A DNA stretch of 64,000 nt. Source: Cytophagales bacterium. Lineage in GTDB: Bacteria > Bacteroidota > Bacteroidia > Cytophagales > Cytophagaceae. Location: the NCBI GenBank assembly GCA_004294225.1, contig REBA01000013.1, positions 57,046 through 121,045 of the forward strand, in the 5' to 3' direction. Both the position numbers and the translations under genes were made by a program. The notes under the pieces were generated by a model. That model saw only the letters and a list, made by a program, of their open reading frames with translations. It ran no database searches and had not been told where the DNA came from. Shown here one piece after another: positions 1 through 9,036 of the stretch; positions within the stretch are counted from its first letter, which is position 1; each line of letters starts with the position of its first letter.

Positions 1-1193
1 TAGATAGCTTTTTGAATATAACTGGTGATATCAAATACATATCCTCCTCTGGACTTTTCATAGCTAGAATAGAAAAGAACTTTATTTTGAGTTCCATCTT
101 TTATTACTTTTACTTGAAGGATGTTTGATAAAAAGGGGATGTTTGATTTATCTATCGAGAATACTGATAAGAAGGGTCGGTATGCATTGCTTTCTTGGGT
201 GTCAGGGCAGGATAAGACTAGTTCTGCTTTATTGATTAATATATTTCTTCCTTGTGCTATTTTATCTAAGTAGGGTATTTTTACTTTAGTATAAAGTCCT
301 ATTCCTGTTTGAACATAACAAAGATTGTCGGTTTGGGAACTAGAAATTTCTCTGTTAGATTCGTTCAATAAGCTAAGTTTAGTGCCAGACCAATCTTTGG
401 TTATTCGGTAGAATGCAGCACTATCTGAACCGAACAAAAACTTCTGCACACCGGCACGTCCTGTAATATCTTTATAGTATAAAGTGATTTTGTTGGAGGT
501 GTCAGCAGAAAGTGTTCTATAGGTAAACATTTTTGAGCCACTTCCTTTGATTAATATTCCTGGGAATACATTTTTTAAGTCTTCGTTATTCAATTGCATT
601 AGAGATAACAATTTGTTTCCAAAGTCTTGATTAAGTCTAGCTCTATATTCTGGAAGGGGTATTTTGCTGTCTTTAGGACTTCTTTTGAATGGGTTAAATT
701 TAAATAAGAATCTGCCTTCGGCTAAGTCTTGAGGCTTGGTGTTTAAAGCTTGTGAAAAAATATAGTATTTCTCTCCTAGCCAAGAATGTGATTGTTCTAT
801 TTCAAAAAATTCAATTTTCTGAATGTCTTCATTGATTACGGAATCTTGTCCTACAAAGGGCCAAAGAGTAATTACTGCCGAGTCTAATACAGGAGCGGTG
901 GCAAAATTATTGGCGGTTTCCATGAAAAGAGAGGTGTAGGTTTCTGCTTTTAACCTACCAAAGTAATTGTCATGATATTCTCCAGCCATTAGGTATGGCG
1001 ACCTGAGCGAAAAGGTGGAACTTATGGAGTCGTACCAAACAGTAGAGGTTTCTAAAGTAAGGGTATCTTGAAAAAAAGCCCCAATGTTGTCTTGGGGCTC
1101 TTTAGGGATTCCAATATTAAATTTCTCTTTACACGATAGGGTAATTATTAATACAGCAAATAATAGATGCTTAGTTTTATCCAGCAAGTTCAT
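1..1193 (-). CDS. DUF4270 family lipoprotein (partial, C-terminus outside window)
   Basis: Open on the minus strand from an ATG at 1193-1191 to the left edge with no stop, so the C-terminus is missing. The N-terminus (MNLLDKTKHLLFAVLIITLS then C) is a signal peptide followed by a likely lipidated cysteine. The rest is a long beta-rich sequence with repeated aromatic and Ser/Thr patches, as in the DUF4270 lipoproteins of Bacteroidota. The start overlaps the end of the glycogen-synthase-like gene by 17 bases, so the two are co-transcribed; this pairing is familiar in the phylum. The biochemical role is unknown, probably an outer-membrane-associated lipoprotein. The family call rests on memory of the family and its neighbour. 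Confidence 0.75.
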   Translation of the reverse strand, partial: MNLLDKTKHLLFAVLIITLSCKEKFNIGIPKEPQDNIGAFFQDTLTLETSTVWYDSISSTFSLRSPYLMAGEYHDNYFGRLKAETYTSLFMETANNFATAPVLDSAVITLWPFVGQDSVINEDIQKIEFFEIEQSHSWLGEKYYIFSQALNTKPQDLAEGRFLFKFNPFKRSPKDSKIPLPEYRARLNQDFGNKLLSLMQLNNEDLKNVFPGILIKGSGSKMFTYRTLSADTSNKITLYYKDITGRAGVQKFLFGSDSAAFYRITKDWSGTKLSLLNESNREISSSQTDNLCYVQTGIGLYTKVKIPYLDKIAQGRNILINKAELVLSCPDTQESNAYRPFLSVFSIDKSNIPFLSNILQVKVIKDGTQNKVLFYSSYEKSRGGYVFDITSYIQKAI

Positions 1194-1989
1194 TATAAAA
1201 GTTAAAATAAGAATCTTCTAAGTTTTCACCTTCTTCAAATACACTAAGTTTCTTTTCTTTTTGTATTGAGGTGAAGAGTTTATTTAAGCTATCGTTGTTC
1301 GTATCGCCAGATTTGATTACGGCATCAGCATATTGAGCACCCATTTTTATGAAGCCTTCGTAATCTGCTGATTTTAGATTGAGCAACATTTTGTCTTCTA
1401 CATCTAACATTTTAGCTTTTGCCACGATGTCATTACCAAATTTATGTTCAAATGGATTGTTGTAGATAGTAAATACCGACTTTGAATTTTTATAATTGGG
1501 GTCTTTCTTATACCTAGTTTTTAAGTATAAGGGTATTAGGCTAGTCATCCAATCGTTGCAGTGAACTATATCTGGTGCCCAGCCCAGTTTTTTTACGGTT
1601 TCTAATACTCCCTTGCAAAAGAAAATAGCTCTTTCATCATTGTCTGGGTGGAAATTGTTTTCTTTGTCGTGAAATACAGATTTGCGTTGAAAATAATCTT
1701 CATTGTCTATAAAATAAACTTGAAGCTTTGCATTAGGAATGGATGCGACTTTTATTATTAAAGGTTTTTCTTCTTCGCCTATTGTAATGTTTATTCCTGA
1801 AAGCCTAACTACTTCATGTAGCCTGTTTTTTCGTTCGTTAATTAGCCCAAACCTAGGTACAAGTATTCTAATTTCCATGCCTTTTTCTTGCATGGCTTGA
1901 GGCAGTTTTCTAACAAAATCGCCTACATCAGAATATTGAACAAAAGGGTTGATTTCACTGGCTACATATAGAATTCTTAATTTCGCCAT
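1177..1989 (-). CDS. Short glycogen/starch synthase-like protein (GT5 N-terminal domain only)
   Basis: 270 residues corresponding to the N-terminal Rossmann half of GT5 glycogen synthases. It opens with the typical ILYVASEINPF and carries the DIVHCNDWMTSLIPLYLK segment near residue 140. Full synthases have about 480 residues, so the C-terminal GT-B domain is absent. At the place of the ADP-glucose-binding KxGGL motif it has QYSDVGDF, so ordinary catalysis is doubtful. Short forms like this are widespread in Bacteroidota next to DUF4270 genes and divergent from panC, as here. A good Bacteroidota-type promoter lies upstream. Function uncertain: a carbohydrate-binding or regulatory relative, or a partner subunit. 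Confidence 0.8.
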   Translation of the reverse strand: MAKLRILYVASEINPFVQYSDVGDFVRKLPQAMQEKGMEIRILVPRFGLINERKNRLHEVVRLSGINITIGEEEKPLIIKVASIPNAKLQVYFIDNEDYFQRKSVFHDKENNFHPDNDERAIFFCKGVLETVKKLGWAPDIVHCNDWMTSLIPLYLKTRYKKDPNYKNSKSVFTIYNNPFEHKFGNDIVAKAKMLDVEDKMLLNLKSADYEGFIKMGAQYADAVIKSGDTNNDSLNKLFTSIQKEKKLSVFEEGENLEDSYFNFYNELAG

Positions 1990-2044
1990 AAAAGAATTTG
2001 GTGTTTATAATTATTAAAATTAATAATTAACCGTTAAAGGTATG

Positions 2045-2075
2045 CAAAGTTACAAAATTTTAGATTAATTTCAAG
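2045..2075 (-). promoter_or_regulatory. Putative Bacteroidota promoter of the glycogen-synthase-like gene
   Basis: On the minus strand a -7 box TAACTTTG (2052-2045) matches TAnnTTTG, and CTTG (2075-2072) sits 19 bases upstream as a -33 box. This fits the known Bacteroidota primary sigma consensus in sequence and spacing. It lies 56 bases before the gene start. Confidence 0.6.
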
Positions 2076-2123
2076 GCTTTTATATTTTACCTATTCATTT
2101 TAATACCTAATTGCTCTAGTTTC

Positions 2124-2969
2124 ATGCAGATTTGCAAAACTTTAGAAGAACTAAAATCTCAGATACAATTTTATAAAGCAAATCGTCGTTCCATTGGCTT
2201 TGTTCCTACTATGGGAGCCCTGCACGATGGACATTTGAGCCTTTGCAAAGCCGCTAAGAATGAAAATGATGTTTTGATTGTGAGCATATTTGTGAATCCT
2301 ATTCAGTTCACTCAAGAAAATGATTTGATTCATTATCCTAGGACGGAAGAAAATGATATAAGATTACTATCTTCTATAGATTGTGATTTGCTTTTTATGC
2401 CAACAGTTGAAGTGATGTATCCTATAAAGCAGGATATAATCGTTGGTTTTGGGATTTTAGAGCAGCAATTAGAAGGAAAATACAGACCTGGTCATTTTAA
2501 TGGAGTAGGTATAGTAGTATCAAAATTATTCCATCTTGTGCAACCAGATAAGGCGTATTTTGGTCAGAAAGATTTACAGCAGTTTTTAATAATTAGAAAA
2601 TTAGTTGAGCAGTTAAATTTTCCAGTTCAGCTGGTCTGTTGTCCAATTGCTAGAGACCTAGATGGCTTGGCTTTATCTTCTAGAAATGCGAGAATAAAAG
2701 AAGAGCATAGGGCAGAGGCATCATTAATCTATCAGTCTTTGCTTTATGCGGCTGAGTTAATAAAAGGGAATTCTTTGACTGAGATTAAAAAGGCGGTGAT
2801 GAAATATTTTGCTCCTACCACTAGCTTACAATTAGAATATTTTGAAATTGTAGATTCTAGGACTTTGTTGCCTGTTTCAGAATTGAGTCTTCCTAATGAG
2901 CTTGCTATATGTGTAGCTTGCACACTCGGCCAAGTGAGGTTGATTGATAATATGCTGATTAAAATCTAG
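2124..2969 (+). CDS. panC: Pantoate--beta-alanine ligase
   Basis: Makes pantothenate from pantoate and beta-alanine with ATP, the last step of vitamin B5 synthesis, in the cytoplasm. 281 residues, the normal family length. The nucleotide-binding HxGH motif is HDGH at residues 34-37 inside FVPTMGALHDGHLSL. QLEGKYRPGHFNGV, AYFGQKDLQQ and LALSSRNARI are all classic panC signatures. The ATG start leaves a normal N-terminus. It is divergent from the glycogen-synthase-like gene and convergent with the GH97 gene; a strong hairpin closes the unit just after the stop. No panD or panB is visible nearby. Confidence 0.97.
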   Translation: MQICKTLEELKSQIQFYKANRRSIGFVPTMGALHDGHLSLCKAAKNENDVLIVSIFVNPIQFTQENDLIHYPRTEENDIRLLSSIDCDLLFMPTVEVMYPIKQDIIVGFGILEQQLEGKYRPGHFNGVGIVVSKLFHLVQPDKAYFGQKDLQQFLIIRKLVEQLNFPVQLVCCPIARDLDGLALSSRNARIKEEHRAEASLIYQSLLYAAELIKGNSLTEIKKAVMKYFAPTTSLQLEYFEIVDSRTLLPVSELSLPNELAICVACTLGQVRLIDNMLIKI

Positions 2970-2982
2970 ATTTTTTAAATAA

Positions 2983-3015
2983 TATTGGAGGAATTAATTT
3001 CTAATTCCTCCAATA
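2983..3015. terminator. Bidirectional hairpin terminator between panC and the GH97 gene
   Basis: A perfect 14-bp inverted repeat (2983-2996 with 3002-3015, core TTGGAGGAATTA) around a 5-base loop. It starts 14 bases after panC and ends 12 bases from the stop of the convergent GH97 gene, so it can serve both strands. The flanking T-runs are short. Confidence 0.7.
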
Positions 3016-3026
3016 AATTCACTTCT

Positions 3027-5210
3027 TTAGGGTAGAGGTACAATAGAGATTGCTTGTCCGCCTCCTGTGGCTAATTTTAAATTTACTATATCTCCTTTTT
3101 TTACTGTGCTTTTTAGAATTTCATAGGCAGTAGGGTTTGTTTCCCAACTTGTGTTAGGAGCATCTGCATATTGTATCATTTGGTACGTTTTGTCATTGTC
3201 TAGGAAGTCTAGATTTAATGATAGATTGCGAGCATTTTCATCTGTTACTGCTCCTACATACCAAGCATTGTTATATTTTCTGGCAATGCTTACATAGTCT
3301 CCAATGGCAGCATGTTTTACTATTGTAGTATCCCAATTGGTAGGAACATCTTTAATAAATTGGAAAGCAGGGTGATTTTCATAATTCTCTGGAAGGTCAG
3401 CTGCCATTGCCATAGGGCTGTAAAATACTACGTACAATGCCAATTGGTAAGCTAATGTAGAATTTACTCGTTGAGGTTTTTTATATTTATCAAATAATAA
3501 GTCAAATATTCCTGGCGTAAAGTCTATTGGCCCTGCTAATTGTCTCGTAAATGGAATTATCGTTACATGTTCTGGTAGATTTCCTTTGCCTTTATCCCAT
3601 GGATTGTATTCGTTGCCTCTTAGTCCTTCAAGAGCCATTAAATTTGGATAGGTTCTTCTGATTCCTGTTTCTTTCACATATTCATGAAGAGCTACTCTTT
3701 GATTGTATTTTGCTGCGGTTTCTAATATTTTTCTGTAATGCATAACAGCCCATTGACTGTGTTGGAAATATTTTCCTCCTGTATAGTTGGCTACTGAAGC
3801 ACTATCATTTCCCCAAGATCTGGTAAAATTCTTAGTTTCAAGATGCCATGCCCAACCAATTTTCATGGCACTGATACCAAATTTCTTGTATCTAGCAAAA
3901 GCACTATCTGCTTGGCGTTCTAGATTTAGGGCTTGACCCATAGATTCATTATGGATTACAATTTCAACGTTTTTACTTTTTCCATAATTGACAACTTCTT
4001 GCAGATCAAAATCGGGATGAGAATGGAGGAAGTTATCTACTGAATCTACAGTGTAGTTGGTAGGGTTCCAACCCTCTATTAATAAATAATTGATATTGTT
4101 TTTTGAAGCGAAATCAATATATTTTTTACAGTTGGTAGTAGAGGCACCATGAGGTTTTTGTTTGCTTACTTCTGCGTTTGCTCCATCAGCTATTCCTCTT
4201 TTACCTCTTGGATCCCAAGCGTATTTGCCGATGTGATAACCCCACCAAACTCCTATATATTTAATAGGTTGAATGTAAGACTCATCTTCAATAACCGATG
4301 GAGGATTTAATGATTCTTCCATATAAGAAATGGGTAATGATGCCGCATTGTCTGATATATGGATTGTTCTCCATGGAGAAACAAGGGGTAATTTAGATTT
4401 TACTTTTATACCGTCTGGCCAAGGAACTAATTCGCTTCTAAGGTTAAAGGGTTTTCCAGTTTCTAATGCTAAAGTCATTTCAGCATAATTGGTAAGGTTG
4501 GCTTCGTGAAATGCAATATAAATGCTGTCTTGGGTTCTCATTGTAAGTGGTGTGTTAAAGCCTACATGTGCTCCAAAGTTTTTCATGTAAAGTTCTTTTG
4601 CCGCTTCAGACTTGGTCTGTTTGTTGAGAATTAAATCACGCACAGCACTTATTGGGGTAGTGTTGTACATGATTTCATAACTATCATAATGGGCTTCATT
4701 CCACCATGCAGTATGGTCGCCAGTAAGATTAAAATAAGTGTTTTCAGAAATTATATTGATAGAGTCTGCAAAAGCTTGTTTTGGAATTTCGTACCTGAAA
4801 GCTACACCTTCATCAAAAGCTCTAAAATAGAGATAGAGTTTTCTTTTTGAATTTGATTTCTCGGAGAGGTAAACAGCAAGTTCGTTGCAATGATTTTTGA
4901 TATATTTATATTGTCCTAGAACGGGCTTCCAAACTTCTCTGATTTGCTTTTGAGAGGAAGAATCTATTTGAAAATCTTTGGCTAAATTTGGAAAGTCTTT
5001 GAGTGTAAAGCCAAGAGACGATGAGTCGATAATGGTCTTTCCTTTGTAAGTTACCTTATAGATAGGACTTAAGGTATCGTTTAACAAAAATGAAATTTCT
5101 ATTAGACTATCTGGGGAGTTTATTTTTATTGAGGTTTGTTGATTGGTTTTATTGCATCCATATATAATAGATCCAATACAGATTGCAAAAACTAGGTGTA
5201 TTTTTTTCAT
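3027..5210 (-). CDS. Glycoside hydrolase family 97 lipoprotein (alpha-glucosidase-like)
   Basis: 727 residues, normal for GH97. The N-terminus is a signal peptide ending in a lipobox with Cys19. The N-terminal beta-sandwich is followed by a TIM barrel with VWWGYHIGKYAWDPRG, then VIHNESMG, ALHEYVKETGIRRTYPN and ALEGLRGNEYNPWD, which match the conserved GH97 catalytic segments. The glutamates in HNES, HEY and LRGNE occupy the positions used by inverting enzymes such as SusB, so alpha-glucosidase rather than retaining alpha-galactosidase activity is inferred. It lies 55 bases downstream of the dehydrogenase lipoprotein gene and probably shares its transcript. Likely periplasmic or surface sugar release. 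Confidence 0.9.
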   Translation of the reverse strand: MKKIHLVFAICIGSIIYGCNKTNQQTSIKINSPDSLIEISFLLNDTLSPIYKVTYKGKTIIDSSSLGFTLKDFPNLAKDFQIDSSSQKQIREVWKPVLGQYKYIKNHCNELAVYLSEKSNSKRKLYLYFRAFDEGVAFRYEIPKQAFADSINIISENTYFNLTGDHTAWWNEAHYDSYEIMYNTTPISAVRDLILNKQTKSEAAKELYMKNFGAHVGFNTPLTMRTQDSIYIAFHEANLTNYAEMTLALETGKPFNLRSELVPWPDGIKVKSKLPLVSPWRTIHISDNAASLPISYMEESLNPPSVIEDESYIQPIKYIGVWWGYHIGKYAWDPRGKRGIADGANAEVSKQKPHGASTTNCKKYIDFASKNNINYLLIEGWNPTNYTVDSVDNFLHSHPDFDLQEVVNYGKSKNVEIVIHNESMGQALNLERQADSAFARYKKFGISAMKIGWAWHLETKNFTRSWGNDSASVANYTGGKYFQHSQWAVMHYRKILETAAKYNQRVALHEYVKETGIRRTYPNLMALEGLRGNEYNPWDKGKGNLPEHVTIIPFTRQLAGPIDFTPGIFDLLFDKYKKPQRVNSTLAYQLALYVVFYSPMAMAADLPENYENHPAFQFIKDVPTNWDTTIVKHAAIGDYVSIARKYNNAWYVGAVTDENARNLSLNLDFLDNDKTYQMIQYADAPNTSWETNPTAYEILKSTVKKGDIVNLKLATGGGQAISIVPLP

Positions 5211-5265
5211 ATTTAGTAGATTATTAATTTATTTTATTGTGGTATTGGCTTTATAAATGTATAAT

Positions 5266-7893
5266 TTATTTTTTATTCAATTGTATTGCTTTCAAATTAA
5301 GAGGGGAATGAATTTTAAGGTCTGGGTGGTAGCAAAAGTATAAATTATGCTTTCCTTCAGAGGGGGTAATAGGGAGAGTCGTTATCATGTCTTGGTTTTC
5401 GATTTTCTTTTTAATGAGTTCAATTTTTCCAATAAGTTTGCCTTGAGGACTATCCTCTCTTACTTCTAAGATACAATTTGGATAATAAAAGTCGTAATTA
5501 TAGGTAATACTCATTGTATTCACGTTTCTCAAATCTAGTCCAAAAAATGCTATAGCCGATGTAGGGAAGGGCATTCTGGCATATGCTCCAGAGTTGATAA
5601 TGTCTTTGCACCAGTCGTAATTTTTCGCTTTCAGAACTGCGGGCTTAAGCATAAGCACTTTAGAAACTGTTATAGGGCTTTGTCCATTGAATCCATTGTC
5701 GCTGGCTTTAACGGATAACCCAAAGGAGATATTAGAATTTTGAGCTTCTTGAGGGATGGAGAATTGTCCGATAGAAGCAAGTCTAGTCTTTTTATGATTT
5801 TCTTCTGTTAATGATAAAATATACTTTACCATTTCTTTGGCTTCTTCTATTTCTAACTGAGGATGTGCACTCATGACATATGTTCCCCATATTCCAGAGC
5901 CTCCACTTACTATCTTTTTACCGATTTGGGTAATTCCTATATCGTCTGTTCCTGCATAGCGGTTGCTAATCTGAACAAATGATGGGCCAACGGATTTTGA
6001 ATTTTCTTGGTGACAAGATTTGCAGTCGCTCTCCTGTATGAGCTTTTCTCCATAGGGTTGAGCGGTATTAGCTCCAGAGAAATAGGTATTGGTATTTATG
6101 CTTATGTTTTTAGCATTGACGATTCCGTCTTCTTTGTCTTTTACATTGATTTGATATTGCACTTCATCTCCTGGCCAAAAGAAAGTTCCATGACTAGGAA
6201 ATTGAATAGAAATTTCTGGGGGGGTATTTCCTACATTGATTTCTATAGTCTTTACAGTTTTATTGCCATGGCTATCTGTAACTGTTAAAGAACTTTGGTA
6301 TTTCCCCACTTTTTCATAGATAAACGTAGGGTTTTTTTCTCTACTCTGAATGTTTTTTTCATTATCAAATCTCCATTCATAAATCAATTCATCATTGTCA
6401 ATATCAAATGTTCCTTTGGAACTAAAATCAACTTTCATTGGAGCAGCCCCTTGAATGGTATTTGATTTCAGATCTACTATAGGTGCTATATTATTCCTTT
6501 GGTAAGAAATTCTGATAAGTTGTGCGTCGGTATTATCGAACCAATTGGTTCCATATTCAAGTAGGTACAGGCAACCATCTATTCCAAATTGCATATCCAT
6601 AGGGCGAGTGAATTTGTGGTGATTTAGAAATGGCAATATTTCCTTGATGTCTCCTTTATTGTTCTGGCTTACAGTTTTTATAAAATTTCTCATCCAATCT
6701 CCAATAAATAAATACTTATCATAATAAGAAGGGAATCCACTAAGGTTTTGGGGATTGTAATGATAAATATCACCTGCTATTGCTGTTCTTCCTCCTATAC
6801 CCATCATAGGGAATTCTAAAGAATTGTCATAAGGATACCATATCCATGCTTTTTGAGCAGGTGGTAAATCAATTAGACCAGTATTGTTAGGGGAAGTATT
6901 TTTGGGTGCTAAAGTATCAAAAGTTAAGATAACATTGTTGGTTAAAGGATCTGTTTTTGTATAGGCTTTATTATTGGCGATGAAGTATGGCCAACCAAAA
7001 TTTCCAGCTTTATCAGTTCTGTTGATTTCGTCGTGTCCTTTTGGGCCCTTCTCGGTATCTTCGCCAGCATCTGGCCCTATATCTCCCCAATACAAAGTAT
7101 TTGTTTGTTTATCTACTGCTAGTCTAAATGGATTTCTGCAACCCATTACATAGATTTCAGGGCGTGTAAGTGGGGTGTTGGGTGCAAATAAGTTACCTTC
7201 CGGTATGGTGTATTTTCCATCTGGTGTTGGGTGAATTCGCAAGATTTTACCTCTTAGGTCATTGGTATTTCCAGCTGAACGTTGTGAATCGTTGATTTCA
7301 TGTCCTGATCTTTCATCTATGGGAGCATGACCGTTGATATCTGTAGGTTTTGTATTTTCTCCTGTTGAAATCAATAAGTTTCCATATTTATCAAAACATA
7401 GCGAACCACCTTGGTGTCTTTCGGGAACAATTGGAAACGAAAGTATTATTTTTTCTGATTCGATATCGAGCTTTTTGTTTTTGATTGTAAATCTTGAAAT
7501 TCTTTGTACACTATGAGGGTCGGGGGTATATAGAAGATATACCCATTGTGTAATGGAGAAAGAGGGGTCTATAGCTATGCCTAATAATCCATCTTCGTGT
7601 CCTAGATTTACTTTTATTTCTCCAATGGCGATAAATTCTTTTGTTTTTTGAATATACAGATTCACCTTACCTTTTCTTTCAAGCACTAGCACATCTCCAT
7701 TGGGGCATACTGCCATTTCTGTTGGATCTATCATTCCTTTTGCTAATACTTCAATTTTGAATCTATTAGTATCTGGCTTTGATTCTGAATGGGGAATATC
7801 TTTTGTTGATTTTGACTTATCGCAAGAGCATATCATTAACAATAGTAGGGTAAATGATAGATAGTTAAACTTGAGGTAAATAGTTCTAGACAT
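5266..7893 (-). CDS. PQQ-type sugar dehydrogenase / PKD / cytochrome c lipoprotein
   Basis: 875-residue multidomain lipoprotein with a signal peptide ending at about Cys24. Residues 45-460 form a glucose/sorbosone dehydrogenase-type beta-propeller (GHEDGLLGIAIDP, RHQGGSL, MGCRNPFRLAVD, DEINRTDKAGNFGWPYF). A PKD domain follows at about 475-565 (VDFSSKGTFDIDND, LTVTDSHGN). A class I cytochrome c carries CKSCH at 624-628 and a candidate axial Met in YVMSAHP. The last 150 or so residues look like a beta-sandwich carbohydrate-binding domain. It would oxidise sugars and pass electrons to its own haem. First gene of a pair with GH97. The substrate cannot be read from the sequence. Confidence 0.85.
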   Translation of the reverse strand: MSRTIYLKFNYLSFTLLLLMICSCDKSKSTKDIPHSESKPDTNRFKIEVLAKGMIDPTEMAVCPNGDVLVLERKGKVNLYIQKTKEFIAIGEIKVNLGHEDGLLGIAIDPSFSITQWVYLLYTPDPHSVQRISRFTIKNKKLDIESEKIILSFPIVPERHQGGSLCFDKYGNLLISTGENTKPTDINGHAPIDERSGHEINDSQRSAGNTNDLRGKILRIHPTPDGKYTIPEGNLFAPNTPLTRPEIYVMGCRNPFRLAVDKQTNTLYWGDIGPDAGEDTEKGPKGHDEINRTDKAGNFGWPYFIANNKAYTKTDPLTNNVILTFDTLAPKNTSPNNTGLIDLPPAQKAWIWYPYDNSLEFPMMGIGGRTAIAGDIYHYNPQNLSGFPSYYDKYLFIGDWMRNFIKTVSQNNKGDIKEILPFLNHHKFTRPMDMQFGIDGCLYLLEYGTNWFDNTDAQLIRISYQRNNIAPIVDLKSNTIQGAAPMKVDFSSKGTFDIDNDELIYEWRFDNEKNIQSREKNPTFIYEKVGKYQSSLTVTDSHGNKTVKTIEINVGNTPPEISIQFPSHGTFFWPGDEVQYQINVKDKEDGIVNAKNISINTNTYFSGANTAQPYGEKLIQESDCKSCHQENSKSVGPSFVQISNRYAGTDDIGITQIGKKIVSGGSGIWGTYVMSAHPQLEIEEAKEMVKYILSLTEENHKKTRLASIGQFSIPQEAQNSNISFGLSVKASDNGFNGQSPITVSKVLMLKPAVLKAKNYDWCKDIINSGAYARMPFPTSAIAFFGLDLRNVNTMSITYNYDFYYPNCILEVREDSPQGKLIGKIELIKKKIENQDMITTLPITPSEGKHNLYFCYHPDLKIHSPLNLKAIQLNKK

Positions 7894-8076
7894 TCTAAAA
7901 ATCAGAGTATTATTGATAAGAAATTATTTGATTAGTTTATAGTCTTTTATATTGTATTTGTAAAAGGCTCTGAAGGTAAACTTTAAATAATAAATGGTAA
8001 GTTACATAAAATATAAACGCAGAAAAATACATTTATTAATAAAAATAGTAATAAATGAGTTTGCGAAATGCTATGG

Positions 8077-8949
8077 CTATCTTTTAAGTAATTCTTTATT
8101 TATACAATGTTTGCTAAGCCAATTTTTATAATGCTCCATTTTTTGTGCATTGAAACGTCCCCAAACACCATTTTCATTGAGATAAGGCAAAATTTCAATT
8201 TGGCATTTATTCAATAACTGATAATCTTTATAATAATGATTAAGGGGATGATTGAATATTGCATCTACAGCAATGCTGGGTTCTAGATGAGCTAAAGAAT
8301 ATCCTGCCTCTATAATAGAAAGTGTAAATTCGATTTCTTCTTTATTAATATCATAAGTTACCTTATTGCTTGCTAATATTGTGGTTGGGCCATAAGGGAC
8401 ATCGTAATCTTCGAGGTTAAATGTTTTTAGGGGTAAGTTTTTGTATTTTGCCTCAACTCCTTCAATGGGTTTGAAAATCCATGCACAGTCTGTCTTGCCT
8501 TCGAATAACGATTCATAAATATCTAGCTTAGGTGCTTCTACCCATTCTAATTCTCCTTTTCCTCCATCATTTTTTATCATAGAGGTAATTATTTCTTTTT
8601 CCCAAGGAATACCAAGTAGTGCATATTTTTTTCCATCTAGATGTGCTGGTCTTTTGATGTCGCTACTGGCAAGAACCGCCATAGAGGAAACATTTTGCTG
8701 AAGAAGTGCCCTAAGCGGAACGAATTGATTGTTTCCACTTAATTGATCTAGAATCAATTCTTCTGGCGATATGATTGCGAGATGTGCTTCGCCATTTTTT
8801 AGGCGGAGTGATGGAGTGGATGTATAATTGTCTGCTTGGGGTGAAATGAGCCTAAGGTCTATGCCAGCTTTGTGAAACCAAGATTTGCTTAATGCGGTGA
8901 AAATCCCACAGTGGGTTGGATTGGGTGTCCAGTCTAAGGCGATTTTCAT
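8077..8949 (-). CDS. THI5/NMT1-like substrate-binding fold protein without signal peptide
   Basis: 290 residues of type II periplasmic-binding fold in the NMT1/THI5 (ThiY-like) family, starting directly with MKIALDWTPNPTHCGIF, the first strand of the fold. No signal peptide or lipobox precedes it, so it is predicted cytoplasmic. It follows the TonB receptor gene in a unit led by a TPP riboswitch, and no ABC permease or ATPase is nearby. Known relatives either bind thiamin pyrimidine precursors or, as fungal THI5, make HMP-P. The CCCFC iron motif of THI5 is absent. Role inferred: intracellular pyrimidine-precursor binding or conversion. A hairpin lies 24 bases upstream of the start. Confidence 0.75.
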   Translation of the reverse strand: MKIALDWTPNPTHCGIFTALSKSWFHKAGIDLRLISPQADNYTSTPSLRLKNGEAHLAIISPEELILDQLSGNNQFVPLRALLQQNVSSMAVLASSDIKRPAHLDGKKYALLGIPWEKEIITSMIKNDGGKGELEWVEAPKLDIYESLFEGKTDCAWIFKPIEGVEAKYKNLPLKTFNLEDYDVPYGPTTILASNKVTYDINKEEIEFTLSIIEAGYSLAHLEPSIAVDAIFNHPLNHYYKDYQLLNKCQIEILPYLNENGVWGRFNAQKMEHYKNWLSKHCINKELLKR

Positions 8950-8973
8950 GTTTTTGATTTGGGCTTAATAAAA

Positions 8974-8998
8974 AATTGAGCGTTAATTACGCTCAATT
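8974..8998 (-). terminator. Hairpin terminator or attenuator between TonB receptor and THI5-like gene
   Basis: 10-bp inverted repeat (8974-8983 with 8989-8998, AATTGAGCGT) with a 5-base loop. Read on the minus strand it is followed by a T-rich tract. It comes 38 bases after the receptor stop and 24 bases before the next ATG, so it can reduce expression of the downstream gene. Confidence 0.65.
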
Positions 8999-9036
8999 CT
9001 GTAACAATATTTATTAAGTTATGTTTTTTCTATTGA

